A stretch of DNA of 64,000 nt from Helicobacter ibis (GCF_027859255.1 NZ_JAQHXR010000002.1:248001-312000), one strand, 5' to 3'. Shown: positions 1 to 9,825, counted from the stretch's first letter. Numbers and translations: made by a program. Notes: a model not told the origin generated them from the sequence alone.

Positions 1-599
1 AAATATAAAGCATATTCTTGATAAGCACCATCTATCACAACTAAAGTATCGCTATCTATCCTATCTAAGAATCTAAATACATCTTCTTTGTTTAAGCATT
101 CTCCTAGCGGATTATTTGGAGTGCATAGGAATATCATGCTTGGCTTATGCCTTTGATACTCACTATAAAACTCATCTAAGTTATGAAAATCACTACTTGT
201 GCGTATAGTCTCAACACCAAAAGTCTTAGCATATATCTCATACATAGCAAAGGTAGTCTTAGCCATTAATGCTTTTGAGTTAGGATATGATTTTACATGC
301 ATACAAAACTCGATTATTTGATCGCTACCAGAGCCTAAAATTAGATTATTTGCAGATATTTGATAGTGTTGTGATAGGGCTAATTTTAAATCATATGCAG
401 AGTCATCAGGATATAGGTTAAGATTACTTATGGATTCCTTTACTGCATTAAGTGCTAACTGGCTTGGACCTAGTGGATTTTCATTTGAAGCTAATTTTAT
501 TATGCTACTAGGCTCAATTCCAAATTCTCTGACAACCAATTCTATTGGTTTGCCAACCTCATAATTATGAATCTCATCTAATAGCCTATTAAAAGTCAT
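1..599 (-). CDS. hisC: Histidinol-phosphate aminotransferase, N-terminal part
   Basis: The gene runs off the left edge, so only about the first 199 residues are visible. It would convert imidazole-acetol phosphate and glutamate to histidinol phosphate in histidine synthesis, in the cytoplasm, using PLP. The visible part has the class II aminotransferase features: SNENPLGPS near residues 36-44, LGSGSDQII near 85, and TPNNPLGE near 155 before the window ends. The PLP lysine lies outside. The start is the ATG at 597-599, with GGAG about 11 bases upstream. It lies 79 bases from the next minus-strand gene. Other aromatic aminotransferases of the same fold cannot be fully excluded. Confidence 0.88.
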   Translation of the reverse strand, partial: MTFNRLLDEIHNYEVGKPIELVVREFGIEPSSIIKLASNENPLGPSQLALNAVKESISNLNLYPDDSAYDLKLALSQHYQISANNLILGSGSDQIIEFCMHVKSYPNSKALMAKTTFAMYEIYAKTFGVETIRTSSDFHNLDEFYSEYQRHKPSMIFLCTPNNPLGECLNKEDVFRFLDRIDSDTLVVIDGAYQEYALY

Positions 600-678
600 A
601 TTTCACAGCACTCCAAACACAAAGTTATAACGCAACATAAACCATAATTGTAGCAAAATTTTAACCTTTTATCATATT

Positions 679-2130
679 TTACAAAATCATTCTCATCATG
701 TCTATAAACTGATCTATGTTGTTGTTTGGTATAAAGTATTGCACACCACACTCTTTTGCCTCTTGCATTTCTTTATCAGATAGTTTATTTGGCACCATAA
801 CGCAAAAAAACGCAACTTCTCTACCTTCAAGCTTCTGTAATTTGGTATATAATTGAACATAATTCGTAGCCTTCATACCATTTACTTCCCACTCCATTAC
901 GATTATATTGAAATTATTAGACTTCAAAAGAGAAAGACTGCTTTTAGGATTATTTGAAGATACTACATTTAAGTCCTTGTCAAAATGCTCCAAATACTCC
1001 ATGTATCTTTTACTATCATCTTGGTCTTGTTGAATTAACAATATATTTTTCTTAGAAAATGTCTCTAAATACTTCAATAATTCAAAAAGTTCTTTTGTTT
1101 CATGTCGAATCTTACTTTCATCAAGACTTCTTAAGAAGTATTTTAAAAATGTCTTTGAGCTATAAGTGCCTGTAATTCCTGCTTCAATAAAGAATCTCCT
1201 AACACTCAAACTCTTCTTGGCTCTCTGCCACAATAAAGCATCCAAATCATAAGCCTTAGAATTTAATAGCTTTATAAAATCAGATTTAAGTTCAGCAATT
1301 AGTGGAACATAGCTTCTAAGAAACTCATCAAAATATTTTTCTTCAAAATCCTTTCCAGCTTGTGTAATTTTTTCTAGCTTTTCTTTTTGTTGTTGCAAGT
1401 AATGTAGTAAATCAACATAACGCTTTCTGAAGTGCTTAAGATTCATCTGTGCATGTAAATATCCTGCACTACCATTATCTCTCCTTGCTACAAATTGTTC
1501 TTCCATATTTTTTAAAGTCGATGCCATTGAAGCTTGTTGCACACTTCCACTTGCGATAATACTTTTAGTAGATGAGATTGCTTCTTCATTTTTTACATAT
1601 TCTATTTGTTTTGCTAAAAATATCTTTTCATAAGAATATTGTGGTGGGTGAGATGATTTTTTAGCAAAAGATTCATATTCTCTACCTAGTTTTACAAGCT
1701 CTGATTTTAATGTAGTAAGTGCAGTATTAGAAATAGTGCTATCAAGCTCAAATAAATCATTATAAGCAGTAAGCAAGAATCTCTTTATCCTTAAAAAATC
1801 AAGATTCTTACCGGAATTTATGTCTTTTTTGTATGTTTGCATCAAGTTTTCAACACCACCAAAAAAATCATAAATGCAATCTCTAATACTCTTTGTTTGT
1901 CTTATTATATAGTCTGTTGCTTCAGTTGTTTTAGGCTTTACTAGAGTTACCTCCTTTTTATCAGATAGCTCAAATTCTACTTCTAAATTTGGCACAATAT
2001 CCCTAAAATCTCCTTGCCAAACATCTAAACTAAAAGCAAATTTTCGCTTATTGTATGCTTGTTCTATCAGCCCTTTGTGAAGTTTAGTATCCAAGCCTAT
2101 TAGATACCCTATCATCTTAACCTTTTCCAA
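679..2130 (-). CDS. OB-like / helical / pseudo-receiver protein (paralogue A)
   Basis: Not a gene I can name. Of 483 residues, 1-65 look like a small beta-rich, cold-shock/OB-like domain. Residues 70-355 are helical, with charged stretches suggestive of coiled coil. Residues 361-483 read like a response-regulator receiver fold. It begins with the hydrophobic strand NILLIQ followed by the acidic QDQDD, but the phospho-acceptor position is Glu in VMEWEVNGM (about residue 413) and the conserved lysine is missing in YFIPNNN. It therefore looks like a phosphorylation-independent pseudo-receiver; that is my inference. A second protein with the same architecture is encoded at 36884-38356. No membrane segment or signal peptide is visible. 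It is transcribed away from rpsU. Confidence 0.6.
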   Translation of the reverse strand: MEKVKMIGYLIGLDTKLHKGLIEQAYNKRKFAFSLDVWQGDFRDIVPNLEVEFELSDKKEVTLVKPKTTEATDYIIRQTKSIRDCIYDFFGGVENLMQTYKKDINSGKNLDFLRIKRFLLTAYNDLFELDSTISNTALTTLKSELVKLGREYESFAKKSSHPPQYSYEKIFLAKQIEYVKNEEAISSTKSIIASGSVQQASMASTLKNMEEQFVARRDNGSAGYLHAQMNLKHFRKRYVDLLHYLQQQKEKLEKITQAGKDFEEKYFDEFLRSYVPLIAELKSDFIKLLNSKAYDLDALLWQRAKKSLSVRRFFIEAGITGTYSSKTFLKYFLRSLDESKIRHETKELFELLKYLETFSKKNILLIQQDQDDSKRYMEYLEHFDKDLNVVSSNNPKSSLSLLKSNNFNIIVMEWEVNGMKATNYVQLYTKLQKLEGREVAFFCVMVPNKLSDKEMQEAKECGVQYFIPNNNIDQFIDMMRMIL

Positions 2131-2192
2131 ACTATTTTTAATTTAAAATTATAACAAATTCTACTTTTAATTAAATTTTCATGTTTTTACGC

Positions 2193-2198
2193 TAGAAT
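2193..2198 (+). promoter_or_regulatory. Candidate -10 box for rpsU
   Basis: TAGAAT lies about 34 bases upstream of the rpsU start, in an AT-rich leader. Helicobacter sigma-80 promoters are known mainly by a TANAAT-like -10. A strong ribosome site, GGTGGTGA, follows before the ATG. Confidence 0.4.
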
Positions 2199-2231
2199 CA
2201 AAGCTTAATTTTTAAAAAAGGTGGTGATTTT

Positions 2232-2444
2232 ATGCCTGGTATTAAGACTAGAGAAAATGAATCTTTTGATGATGCTTATAGAAAATTCAAAAAGCAAACA
2301 GATAGAAATTTGGTTGTTACTGAAAGCAGAGCTAGAAGATTCTTTGAACCTATGACTGAAAAGCGAAAAAAGCAAAAAATAAGTGCTAGAAAGAAAATGC
2401 TAAAACGCTTATATATGCTAAGACGATATGAATCAAGGCTATAA
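2232..2444 (+). CDS. rpsU: 30S ribosomal protein S21
   Basis: This 70-residue, strongly basic protein has the S21 pattern: [20 protein letters not shown] at the N-terminus, then a lysine/arginine-rich helical tail containing [10 protein letters not shown]21 sits on the platform of the small ribosomal subunit near the anti-Shine-Dalgarno region and helps initiation. The length matches the family. The ATG is preceded by a GGTGGTG ribosome site. It is a single-gene unit facing the minus-strand membrane-protein operon, with a hairpin between the stop codons. Confidence 0.95.
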   Translation: MPGIKTRENESFDDAYRKFKKQTDRNLVVTESRARRFFEPMTEKRKKQKISARKKMLKRLYMLRRYESRL

Positions 2445-2445
2445 T

Positions 2446-2901
2446 CTAATTGGCTCTATTCTTTAGAGCCAATACAAAAACTACAAAAACATTAGCCACA
2501 AGCACCCCACTAAATAATCCAACCAGATTTAAATAATCATTCCTAAGCAAGATAAAAAATCCAACAACAAATAAAATATATGCCAAGATTCTAAGCGGAA
2601 TAAAAAATATCTTAAATCCATTTTTAATAGACGATAAATTAATACTACTAAAAAACTTAGACTTTTTAGGAATCTCTACACTTACCTTTCCTATATCTTC
2701 ATTCCATTTTTTATTAAAATTAATCTCATCTTCTTCTTTATCTTCATATTTATCAACATAGATATTCTGCAGAGATTCAAGCTCTTCTTTATTTGCATTA
2801 TTAAGTATTTTCTTAATACTATTTGCTTGGACAAAAAACACAACAAGCACAATAAAACAAAAACTAAAAAAACCAAATATAAAATTAACAATAAACTCCA
2901 A
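2446..2901 (-). CDS. Small membrane protein, unknown function
   Basis: Of 151 residues, the first 25 form a membrane segment. A charged acidic stretch containing EDKEEDE follows (about 50-60). Two more hydrophobic segments lie at about 95-120 and 125-147. It starts at a TTG (2899-2901) with GGGGAA upstream, just after the stop of the AtpZ-like gene, so it is the third gene of the hemL operon. I recognise no family. The position beside an AtpZ/AtpI-type gene suggests a membrane role, but nothing in the sequence defines it. Confidence 0.6.
   Translation of the reverse strand: MEFIVNFIFGFFSFCFIVLVVFFVQANSIKKILNNANKEELESLQNIYVDKYEDKEEDEINFNKKWNEDIGKVSVEIPKKSKFFSSINLSSIKNGFKIFFIPLRILAYILFVVGFFILLRNDYLNLVGLFSGVLVANVFVVFVLALKNRAN
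2449..2473. terminator. Hairpin between convergent rpsU and membrane-protein gene
   Basis: A perfect 9-bp inverted repeat, ATTGGCTCT ... AGAGCCAAT, with a 7-base loop. It lies just past the rpsU stop and inside the last codons of the opposing gene. There is no clear U-run on either side, so termination is likely weak or only stabilises the 3' end. Confidence 0.45.
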
Positions 2902-2905
2902 GCAA

Positions 2906-3205
2906 CTATTCCCCTGTTTTTAAATCTTGCTTATAGCTATATTTTGGATCTTTTGCTAATTCGCTTAATTCTTTTTGTTGTTGTTTATATGCTTTATAAA
3001 CATTTAAAATAGCAGCACACACACCCCATACAACCCCAAGCCAAAATAGCCATCTATATCCAAATAGATTCTCAAGAAAATATCCAATACCAACACCAAT
3101 TAACACCGCAATCACCATAGAAATACCAAGAGTTGCGTGAGAATATGCCAAAATAGCGTCTTTATACTTTGGGGTTTCTTTAGATTCTATGTCTTTATTG
3201 TCCAT
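2906..3205 (-). CDS. AtpZ/AtpI-type F0F1-ATPase-associated membrane protein
   Basis: Of 99 residues, two adjacent transmembrane helices lie at about 25-45 ([20 protein letters not shown]) and 50-72 ([16 protein letters not shown]). Charged ends flank them. The glycine-rich first helix, GVGIGYFLE, and the short hairpin layout are typical of the AtpZ/AtpI family, which helps assemble or supply ions to the ATP synthase c-ring. Its ATG overlaps the 3' end of hemL by 11 bases, suggesting translational coupling. In this family the gene usually lies near ATP synthase genes, but none is in this window. Confidence 0.7.
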   Translation of the reverse strand: MDNKDIESKETPKYKDAILAYSHATLGISMVIAVLIGVGIGYFLENLFGYRWLFWLGVVWGVCAAILNVYKAYKQQQKELSELAKDPKYSYKQDLKTGE

Positions 3206-4505
3206 TAGATTTTATCTCCAATACTACTTCTCTAGCTCTCTCTAAAACGCTATCAATAATTTCTTCATTCATACAAGCATTAATAAACCCAGCTTCAAAT
3301 TGCGAAGGAGCAAAATACACGCCTTTATTTAGCATTCCATTATGGAATTTAGAAAACATATCTACATCACTCTTTAAAGCGGTATCAAAATCTGTAACTT
3401 CATGTGTATTAAAGAAAAATCCAAACATGCTTCCTCTAACACAAGTTTGCAATGAGATATTATGAGCCTTACAAATATCACTTAGTCCATTTGTTAATCT
3501 TATCGCTAAAGCTTCTAAGCGTTCGTATATTTTTGGGGATTCTTTTAGCTTCCTAATCATGACAAGTCCAGCAGACATAGCAAGAGGATTCCCACTTAGT
3601 GTCCCTGCTTGATACACACCACCATTTGGTGAAAGAAGAGAAAATATATCATCACTCCCCCCAAATGCACCAACAGGCATACCTCCACCAATTACTTTTC
3701 CAAAAGTTACTAAGTCAGGCACAATACCATAAAACTTCTGTGAACCGCTAAAAGAGGCTCTAAATCCGCTCATAACCTCATCTAAAATAAGCAAAATCCC
3801 CTCACTCTTACAAATAGATTCTAAAGACTTTAAAAACTCTATCTTAGAAGGCACAAGCCCCATATTTCCAGCTATTGGCTCAATAATCACACATGCTACA
3901 CCATTACTATTTTTTTTACTAAATTCTATACATGATTTGACACTATCTATATCATTGTATTTTGCAACTAAAGTATGCTTTGTTATGTCATTTGGAACGC
4001 CAGGAGAGCTAGGAGCACCAAAGGTAGCCATTCCGCTTCCACCCTTTACAAGCAAACAATCACTATGTCCATGATAACAACCCTCAAACTTAATAATATC
4101 ATCTCTAGAAGTATAAGCCCTAGCAAGTCTAATGGCACTCATTGTCGCCTCTGTGCCACTTGATACGAATCTTATCTTGTCAACACCATCATAAACTGAA
4201 ATTATTTCTTTTGCCAAATCTGTCTCTAAAGTAGTTGGAGCACCAAAGGAAAACCCTCTCTTAGCACTCTCAATCACGCATGATTCTATATCACTATCAC
4301 AATGCCCAAAAATAAGCGGTCCCCAACTTTGCACAAAGTCTATATATTTGTTTCCATCTTCATCTATTAAATATGTCCCCTTGCCTTCCCTTATAAAAGG
4401 TGGCGTAGAATTAACGCTCTTAAAAGCTCTAACAGGTGAATTTACACCTCCTGCTATAACTTGTTTTGCTTCATTGAAGCAATTAATACTATTTTGTAGC
4501 TCCAT
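3195..4505 (-). CDS. hemL: Glutamate-1-semialdehyde 2,1-aminomutase
   Basis: A 436-residue class III PLP enzyme that converts glutamate-1-semialdehyde to 5-aminolevulinate, the C5 route to haem. Family signatures are clear: [10 protein letters not shown] near residue 19, [15 protein letters not shown] near 114, [11 protein letters not shown] near 240, and the PLP lysine in [11 protein letters not shown] near 267. Length is normal. The start is the ATG at 4503-4505. It is the first gene of a three-gene minus-strand unit with the AtpZ-like gene and a small membrane protein, and it is divergent from feoAB across about 140 bases. Confidence 0.96.
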   Translation of the reverse strand: MELQNSINCFNEAKQVIAGGVNSPVRAFKSVNSTPPFIREGKGTYLIDEDGNKYIDFVQSWGPLIFGHCDSDIESCVIESAKRGFSFGAPTTLETDLAKEIISVYDGVDKIRFVSSGTEATMSAIRLARAYTSRDDIIKFEGCYHGHSDCLLVKGGSGMATFGAPSSPGVPNDITKHTLVAKYNDIDSVKSCIEFSKKNSNGVACVIIEPIAGNMGLVPSKIEFLKSLESICKSEGILLILDEVMSGFRASFSGSQKFYGIVPDLVTFGKVIGGGMPVGAFGGSDDIFSLLSPNGGVYQAGTLSGNPLAMSAGLVMIRKLKESPKIYERLEALAIRLTNGLSDICKAHNISLQTCVRGSMFGFFFNTHEVTDFDTALKSDVDMFSKFHNGMLNKGVYFAPSQFEAGFINACMNEEIIDSVLERAREVVLEIKSNGQ

Positions 4506-4610
4506 GTTTTTACCTTGAGAATATTTTTTAAAATCATACCAAAATAAGAGATTCGATATGAAACATCAAAATGAGAATAAATTTTAATATTGCTTTTAAG
4601 TTTAAAGGAA

Positions 4611-4616
4611 TACAAT
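4611..4616 (+). promoter_or_regulatory. Candidate feoAB promoter with possible Fur site upstream
   Basis: TACAAT lies 29 bases before the feoA ATG and fits a Helicobacter -10. About 20-40 bases upstream (about 4570-4590) is an AT-rich segment, AATGAGAATAAATTTTAAT, that loosely resembles Fur boxes. Iron control of feo is usual in the family; the site itself is weak. Confidence 0.3.
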
Positions 4617-4644
4617 ATATCAATTTTCAAATGGAGGTTTGGGC

Positions 4645-4875
4645 ATGACAATTGATATGCTACAAAATGGTGATACTGCGATAATCACTGCACTAAATGT
4701 AGATAGACAACTAAAAGATAGATTCTTTAGTTTTGGATTTTTAAAATCTAAAAAAATAAAGAAAATCGAATCTTCACTTAAGGGTTCAACAATACTAGTG
4801 GAACTTGATAAGGGTTGCATTATATTAAGATCTGAAGAGGCAAAAAGAATAGAAGTGGAGAAAGTAAATGGATAA
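4645..4875 (+). CDS. feoA: Ferrous iron transport protein A
   Basis: A 76-residue SH3-like cytoplasmic protein that assists FeoB in Fe(II) uptake. I chose the ATG at 4645 because GGAGG lies 7 bases upstream; an in-frame TTG two codons earlier is too close to that site. The sequence shows the FeoA pattern of small beta strands (GDTAIITAL, KIKKIES, ILVELDKGCIILRSEEA). It overlaps feoB by 8 bases (ATGGATAA), indicating coupled translation. Length matches the family. Confidence 0.9.
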   Translation: MTIDMLQNGDTAIITALNVDRQLKDRFFSFGFLKSKKIKKIESSLKGSTILVELDKGCIILRSEEAKRIEVEKVNG

Positions 4876-6982
4876 AACAATAAAAGTAGCACTAATAGGA
4901 CAACCAAATGTAGGCAAAAGCCTACTTATAAATGCACTTTGTAAATCAAGCATGAAAGTTGGTAACTTCCCCGGTGTAACAATACAAAAAGCAGAAGCAT
5001 TTACAACATATAAAGATTATGAAATAAAAATAATAGATCTTCCGGGAACTTATTCTTTATATGGATACTCACCAGAGGAGAAAATCACTAGAGAATTTGT
5101 GTTAAGTGGCGATTATGATGTAATAGTAAATGTAGCAGATTCAACAAACTTAGAAAGAAATCTACTCCTAAGCGGACAAGTTTTAGAAACACAAAAGAAA
5201 ATGATTCTAGCATTAAACATGTCAGATGAAGCACAAAATGAAGGCATTAACATAAAAATAGATTCAATGAAAGAATTGCTTGGAGTAAATGTAGTAGCTA
5301 TATCTGCAAAAACAAAAGAAAATCTAGATAATTTGTTAGAGCTAATAATACAAACACATACACAAGAAAAATACCAAAACAAAAGAATCTATAGCGATAG
5401 CATAGAAAAAGAAATAATAAAAATCACAGAGTTTTTAAACGAAAAAAATGATAGCTCAATAAAAGAGCTAAACCTAACAAACAGGGAACTATCAATACTC
5501 CTACTAAAGCAAGATGAAGATACTTATAGTCTAATAAAAGAAAAGCCGATATGGATAGAACTGTTACCTATTTTGCAAGAATCCACACAGAATCTATATA
5601 AGTCATATGACACAAAAAATATAGAAGATATTTTCATAGTTGATTTACATGCCTTTGTAAGTGGAATAATAACTGAGACAACAACTTACAAAAACACAGA
5701 ACAAGAAAGCTATACAAAAAAGATAGACAAAATACTAATCAACAAATACATAGGGATTCCTATATTTTTATTTTTTATGTGGGTTTTATTTCAGCTCACA
5801 TTTACACTAGGTGCTGCACCTATGGACTTTATTGAATCTTGCATTAGTGTAACTAGTGATTTTATAAAAGAAAATATACAAAGCGAATTATTAGCCTCAC
5901 TATTAGCAGATGGCGTTGTTGCTGGTGTTGGAGCAGTTATTTTATTTTTACCAAATATAGTTATATTATTCTTTGGTATATCATTGCTTGAAACTACTGG
6001 CTATATGTCCCGTGTGGCATTTTTATTAGATGGCTTCTTTCATAGATTTGGATTACACGGCAAGAGCTTCATACCTTTAGTCTCTGGTTTTGGTTGTTCT
6101 GTGCCTGCGTTTATGGCTACTAGAACACTAAAAAATAAAAAAGATAGATTACTTACATTATTTATAATCAACTTTATGAGTTGTGGTGCTAGATTGCCTG
6201 TATATGTGCTTTTTGTTGGTGCATTTTTCCCTGCTGATGTAGCAGGAAACTGGCTATTTGGCATATACATTCTTGGTGCTATCTTAGGATTAATAATGGC
6301 AAAGATTCTAAGAATGACAGCTTTCAAAGGAGATGATGAACCATTTGTCATGGAAATGCCAAAATACAGAATCCCAAATTGGAATTTAGTATGGTTTTCT
6401 GTGTATTCAAAGGCAAAGATGTATCTAAAAAAAGCAGGAACATTTATTTTTGCAGCTTCAGTTCTAATTTGGTTTGCTAGCACATTTCCGATACAAGAAG
6501 AATTGCAAGCACAATATGCTTCAAAGATAGAATTAGCAAATGAAGAAGATAAAGAATCCTTAGAATTCGAATTACAAGAGCAATTAATAGAAAATAGTTA
6601 TCTTGGTCAAGCAGGAAAAATTATTGAACCTATATTTAGACCACTTGATTTTGATTGGAAAATGAGTGTGGCTTTAGTTAGCGGATTAGCAGCAAAAGAA
6701 GTTGTTATATCTACTATGGGGGTGCTTTATTCTCTAGGTGGTGAAGTTGATGAGACAAGCGATGGGCTAATGCAGGCAATAAAAGAAACAATCCCACTTA
6801 AAATCGCAATAGGATATATATTGTTTATAATGATCTACAATCCATGCCTTGCAGCAACGGTTGTCTTTGGCAGAGAAGCTGGTGGATTTAAATATATAGT
6901 ATATTTATTCTTATTTACATGCATTACAGCATATATTGTAGCATTGATAGGCTCGATAATTGCAAATGCTATTTTAGGTTAG
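4868..6982 (+). CDS. feoB: Ferrous iron transporter B
   Basis: A 704-residue inner-membrane Fe(II) permease with an N-terminal G domain. G1 is GQPNVGKS (about residues 11-18), the switch region contains GNFPGVT, G3 is DLPGTYS (about 57) and the G4-like motif is NMSD (about 117). A helical linker follows. The membrane core begins at about residue 290, with the conserved GFGCSVPA and GARLPVY motifs in the two Gate-type repeats. The second repeat includes SGLAAKEVV. It is coupled to feoA. A strong hairpin just after the stop probably ends the transcript. In H. pylori FeoB is the main ferrous iron importer. Confidence 0.97.
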   Translation: MDKTIKVALIGQPNVGKSLLINALCKSSMKVGNFPGVTIQKAEAFTTYKDYEIKIIDLPGTYSLYGYSPEEKITREFVLSGDYDVIVNVADSTNLERNLLLSGQVLETQKKMILALNMSDEAQNEGINIKIDSMKELLGVNVVAISAKTKENLDNLLELIIQTHTQEKYQNKRIYSDSIEKEIIKITEFLNEKNDSSIKELNLTNRELSILLLKQDEDTYSLIKEKPIWIELLPILQESTQNLYKSYDTKNIEDIFIVDLHAFVSGIITETTTYKNTEQESYTKKIDKILINKYIGIPIFLFFMWVLFQLTFTLGAAPMDFIESCISVTSDFIKENIQSELLASLLADGVVAGVGAVILFLPNIVILFFGISLLETTGYMSRVAFLLDGFFHRFGLHGKSFIPLVSGFGCSVPAFMATRTLKNKKDRLLTLFIINFMSCGARLPVYVLFVGAFFPADVAGNWLFGIYILGAILGLIMAKILRMTAFKGDDEPFVMEMPKYRIPNWNLVWFSVYSKAKMYLKKAGTFIFAASVLIWFASTFPIQEELQAQYASKIELANEEDKESLEFELQEQLIENSYLGQAGKIIEPIFRPLDFDWKMSVALVSGLAAKEVVISTMGVLYSLGGEVDETSDGLMQAIKETIPLKIAIGYILFIMIYNPCLAATVVFGREAGGFKYIVYLFLFTCITAYIVALIGSIIANAILG

Positions 6983-7006
6983 AGATTCTTAACTTAGAAT
7001 CTCTAA
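6979..7006. terminator. Bidirectional hairpin between feoB and methylase-like gene
   Basis: A perfect 11-bp stem, TTAGAGATTCT ... AGAATCTCTAA, with a 6-base loop. It begins in the last codon of feoB and covers the 3' end of the opposing gene. A T-rich run (TATATTATTCTTAT) follows on the plus strand, so it can act as an intrinsic terminator for feoAB. Confidence 0.65.
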
Positions 7007-8587
7007 TATATTATTCTTATGGACTTTAATCTTCTTATACTCTTCACATATCATTTGAAACTTATTTAAATCGCCCTTTAAGACATCTTTTGGTATCTCT
7101 AAATTTAAAATTATTTTATCTGTGATTCTTCCATTATTTTTTGCATAAAGTTCGCATAATTTACTATAACCTGCACTAGATAAAAAATACAAATACAAAC
7201 AAATAGCAATCTCACTACTCTTAGCCCTCAAAACCAAAATACCAGTATTAGCCACTATTGGCTTATCGCTAGAACCTATAATTGTTATTTTTGGCGATAC
7301 TCCACGCATACTTAAGCATATATCATGCTCTCTTAGTGCATATTTTAAAATTACACTATCTTTTAATGTATGCTCACGCAACTCTTCTGTAAAACCATAC
7401 TCTGCAAAAGAATTAACCCCAAGCTCATAACAAGATATTAGATTCTTACCATTTCTATCTTCAAATCTCTGCCCTCTAAAGCACATAGTTAGACATTCTT
7501 TAAGTTTGATACAATCTACATTATTTGTTCTTTTTAAATAAGCGCTAACAGATAAATCACTCTCTAAAGAGTTATAATCAACTAAGATTGAATCTTCTTT
7601 ATCTTGCTTAGAAAGATATAAATCCAAAATATCATGCTCTCTTATTATTTTGTTGTATTTACCATCTTTTATAAAGTAATTTTGTGCATTTATAAAAAAC
7701 ACCTTTTTATTATCCTTTGATAATACTATCAAAGAAAACTCCGCATTATTTGCAGGAAAAATATTTTTAGGAAGGCTAATTACGCATTCTAAGAGATGAT
7801 TTTTAGTTAGATAAGTGGCAAATTTTTTATTTATTAATGTTACATCTCTAACTATAAAAACCGCCTTTGTTTTTAAATGCTTCAAACAATGTGCCAAAAA
7901 TGGTAACTCTGGCATTGTTTTTATATGCTTACCAAAAATAGTTAGATTTTTATCATTATGGGGGAGATTTAATGATTTTAAAATAGGAGGATGACAAAAT
8001 ATCTTGTCATATTCTTTATTGTTGCTTGAATCTAAAAATATATCAGACACGCTAAAATTAACTTTTATCCCCACAAAGTATGAGAGCATTCTAGCAATAT
8101 TAATCAAGGTTGGATTTATGTCATTTGCATACACTTTGCATTCTTTATCACCTAAAGATAAGAGCCAAGTTCCAAAGCCACAAGTTGGATTATAAATTAC
8201 ATCATCTCTTTTAATATTTAAAATACCATTTGCAATCTTGCTTATCTCAAGCGGAGTAGCATAATTATGTAGCTTTAAAATAGTTTTCTTAAATACCAAA
8301 GATTCAACAAAACTTTCAATTTCTTTGATGCTTATATCATTTTTTGCAAGACTTTTTAGTATTTTTTTCCAGTTTAGCCCCTCTGGCAACCTTCTAGATT
8401 TAATACCTAAACTATTTATATACAGATAAAAAGATTCTAAAATCTCCTTATCTTTTGAATCTAAAATTTCATTAAACAATTCATTATTTTGTTTTAATAG
8501 TATGCATTCAAATAATATTTCACAAGAATGAAAATTATCAACAACAAATTTCTGTATATAGTTAAATAAAGATAATAATTCTTTCAT
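6989..8587 (-). CDS. Orphan HsdM/HsdS-like protein with altered methylase motif
   Basis: A 532-residue protein resembling an N6-adenine methylase of type I restriction systems. The AdoMet motif I is present as NPTCGFG (residues 133-139; usual form DPxCGSG). An acidic AYAND-type motif follows as VYANDINP. The catalytic (N/D)PP(Y/F) is CHPPI (198-202), so the key Asn/Asp is His. From about residue 360 the sequence looks like an HsdS target-recognition half, with ICLSMRG, VANTGILVLRAK and GRITDKIILNLEIP. No hsdR or hsdS gene is next to it. It overlaps the permease gene at one base. It may bind DNA without methylating it, or use an unusual motif; I cannot tell which. Confidence 0.7.
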   Translation of the reverse strand: MKELLSLFNYIQKFVVDNFHSCEILFECILLKQNNELFNEILDSKDKEILESFYLYINSLGIKSRRLPEGLNWKKILKSLAKNDISIKEIESFVESLVFKKTILKLHNYATPLEISKIANGILNIKRDDVIYNPTCGFGTWLLSLGDKECKVYANDINPTLINIARMLSYFVGIKVNFSVSDIFLDSSNNKEYDKIFCHPPILKSLNLPHNDKNLTIFGKHIKTMPELPFLAHCLKHLKTKAVFIVRDVTLINKKFATYLTKNHLLECVISLPKNIFPANNAEFSLIVLSKDNKKVFFINAQNYFIKDGKYNKIIREHDILDLYLSKQDKEDSILVDYNSLESDLSVSAYLKRTNNVDCIKLKECLTMCFRGQRFEDRNGKNLISCYELGVNSFAEYGFTEELREHTLKDSVILKYALREHDICLSMRGVSPKITIIGSSDKPIVANTGILVLRAKSSEIAICLYLYFLSSAGYSKLCELYAKNNGRITDKIILNLEIPKDVLKGDLNKFQMICEEYKKIKVHKNNILEILS

Positions 8588-9825
8588 TACTTATACATAG
8601 GCAACAATTCAAATACAAACAATATATGACACATGCCAACTACAATACCAAAAAATAATAAAAAGTATATACTAAAAGACCCACCCGGCAAAACACGCTC
8701 TTGTTTAGAATCTCTAGCACGAGATGCCTTAAGCAATAAAGCAGGAATGATAACAGACCATATAGTAGCAGCAAGTCCAGCCCACCCAATTGCTAATAAA
8801 AACCCATCAGGATATATCATACCAGCTATAATAGGAGGTAAAAATGTAACAAGCATAGTCTTAGTCCTCCCTAGCCTACTATCATCAAAACCACACAAAT
8901 CAGCCATATAATCAAAAAGCCCAAGTCCAGCACCCAAAAATGAAGTAGCTACTGCCAAAAATGCAAAAGATTCAAGCATTCTTATTAAAAAAACACCATT
9001 CAAACCACTACTAGCAACACTTATTAGGTTGCTTACATTTCCACCATTTGCAATAACTTCTTTAAAATCATCTCTTAATATATTCCCATCACATGCAATA
9101 ATCCATACAATATATGATACAAGTGCGATAAATGTCCCATACACGAGACATTTATTTATAGACTTTAAATCCTTGCCAAAATATTTCACCAAACTTGGCA
9201 CTGAAGCATGAAAACAAAATGAAGTAAGGTATGTAGATAATGCTACAAAAACAAAGATTCCATACCCTCCACTATCATTACTAGAATCTAAAAGCAAAGG
9301 AAGTCTAATCTCCCCTATCATTCCACTCATAGCAAAGACAAACGTCAAAACCATACCGCCTATAAGCACAGCAGAGATTCTATCAACCACATATGTGCTC
9401 CACCACACACAAGCAGTCAATAATAAAACAAACAAAAGCCCAGAGATAAACTTAGGAGGCTCATATCCAAAAATAGAAGAAGTAGTATGCACCACCATAG
9501 ACCCACCGCCACTAACATAAGCATAAAGCAAAATATAAAGAACAAATGCTACGCTAAGACCATTTACCAAATTCCAAAATTTGCCTAAGTTATCTTTAAC
9601 TATGGTATGAAAACTTGCACCGGGTTCATATTTTAAATTTACCTCCAAAATTGCTTGAGAAGAAAACAACATCAAAATCCAAGTTACATACAAAAGACCT
9701 AAAGACCACCAAAGCCACATACCAGCTGATATTGTAGGTAGAGCCAACATACCAGCCCCAATAGCAGTCCCAGCAATAATCATAGTCCCACCAAACACAC
9801 TAGCTTTATTACCAATCTTTAGCAT
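8587..9825 (-). CDS. Aromatic amino-acid permease (HAAAP family, TyrP/Mtr-like)
   Basis: A 412-residue integral membrane protein with about 11 hydrophobic helices. The N-terminal GGTMIIAGTAIGAGMLALP is the signature of the hydroxy/aromatic amino-acid permease family (TyrP, Mtr, TnaB), which imports tyrosine or tryptophan with protons. Substrate cannot be decided from sequence. The last membrane segments are followed by a short cytoplasmic tail. The start ATG has an AAAGGGAAAA ribosome site. It is upstream of and touches the methylase-like gene, so the two may share a transcript. Confidence 0.88.
   Translation of the reverse strand: MLKIGNKASVFGGTMIIAGTAIGAGMLALPTISAGMWLWWSLGLLYVTWILMLFSSQAILEVNLKYEPGASFHTIVKDNLGKFWNLVNGLSVAFVLYILLYAYVSGGGSMVVHTTSSIFGYEPPKFISGLLFVLLLTACVWWSTYVVDRISAVLIGGMVLTFVFAMSGMIGEIRLPLLLDSSNDSGGYGIFVFVALSTYLTSFCFHASVPSLVKYFGKDLKSINKCLVYGTFIALVSYIVWIIACDGNILRDDFKEVIANGGNVSNLISVASSGLNGVFLIRMLESFAFLAVATSFLGAGLGLFDYMADLCGFDDSRLGRTKTMLVTFLPPIIAGMIYPDGFLLAIGWAGLAATIWSVIIPALLLKASRARDSKQERVLPGGSFSIYFLLFFGIVVGMCHILFVFELLPMYK

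Noticed and set aside
6040-6483. Minus-strand reading frame inside feoB
   Set aside because: It is a shadow of feoB, with no ribosome site and no recognisable protein pattern.
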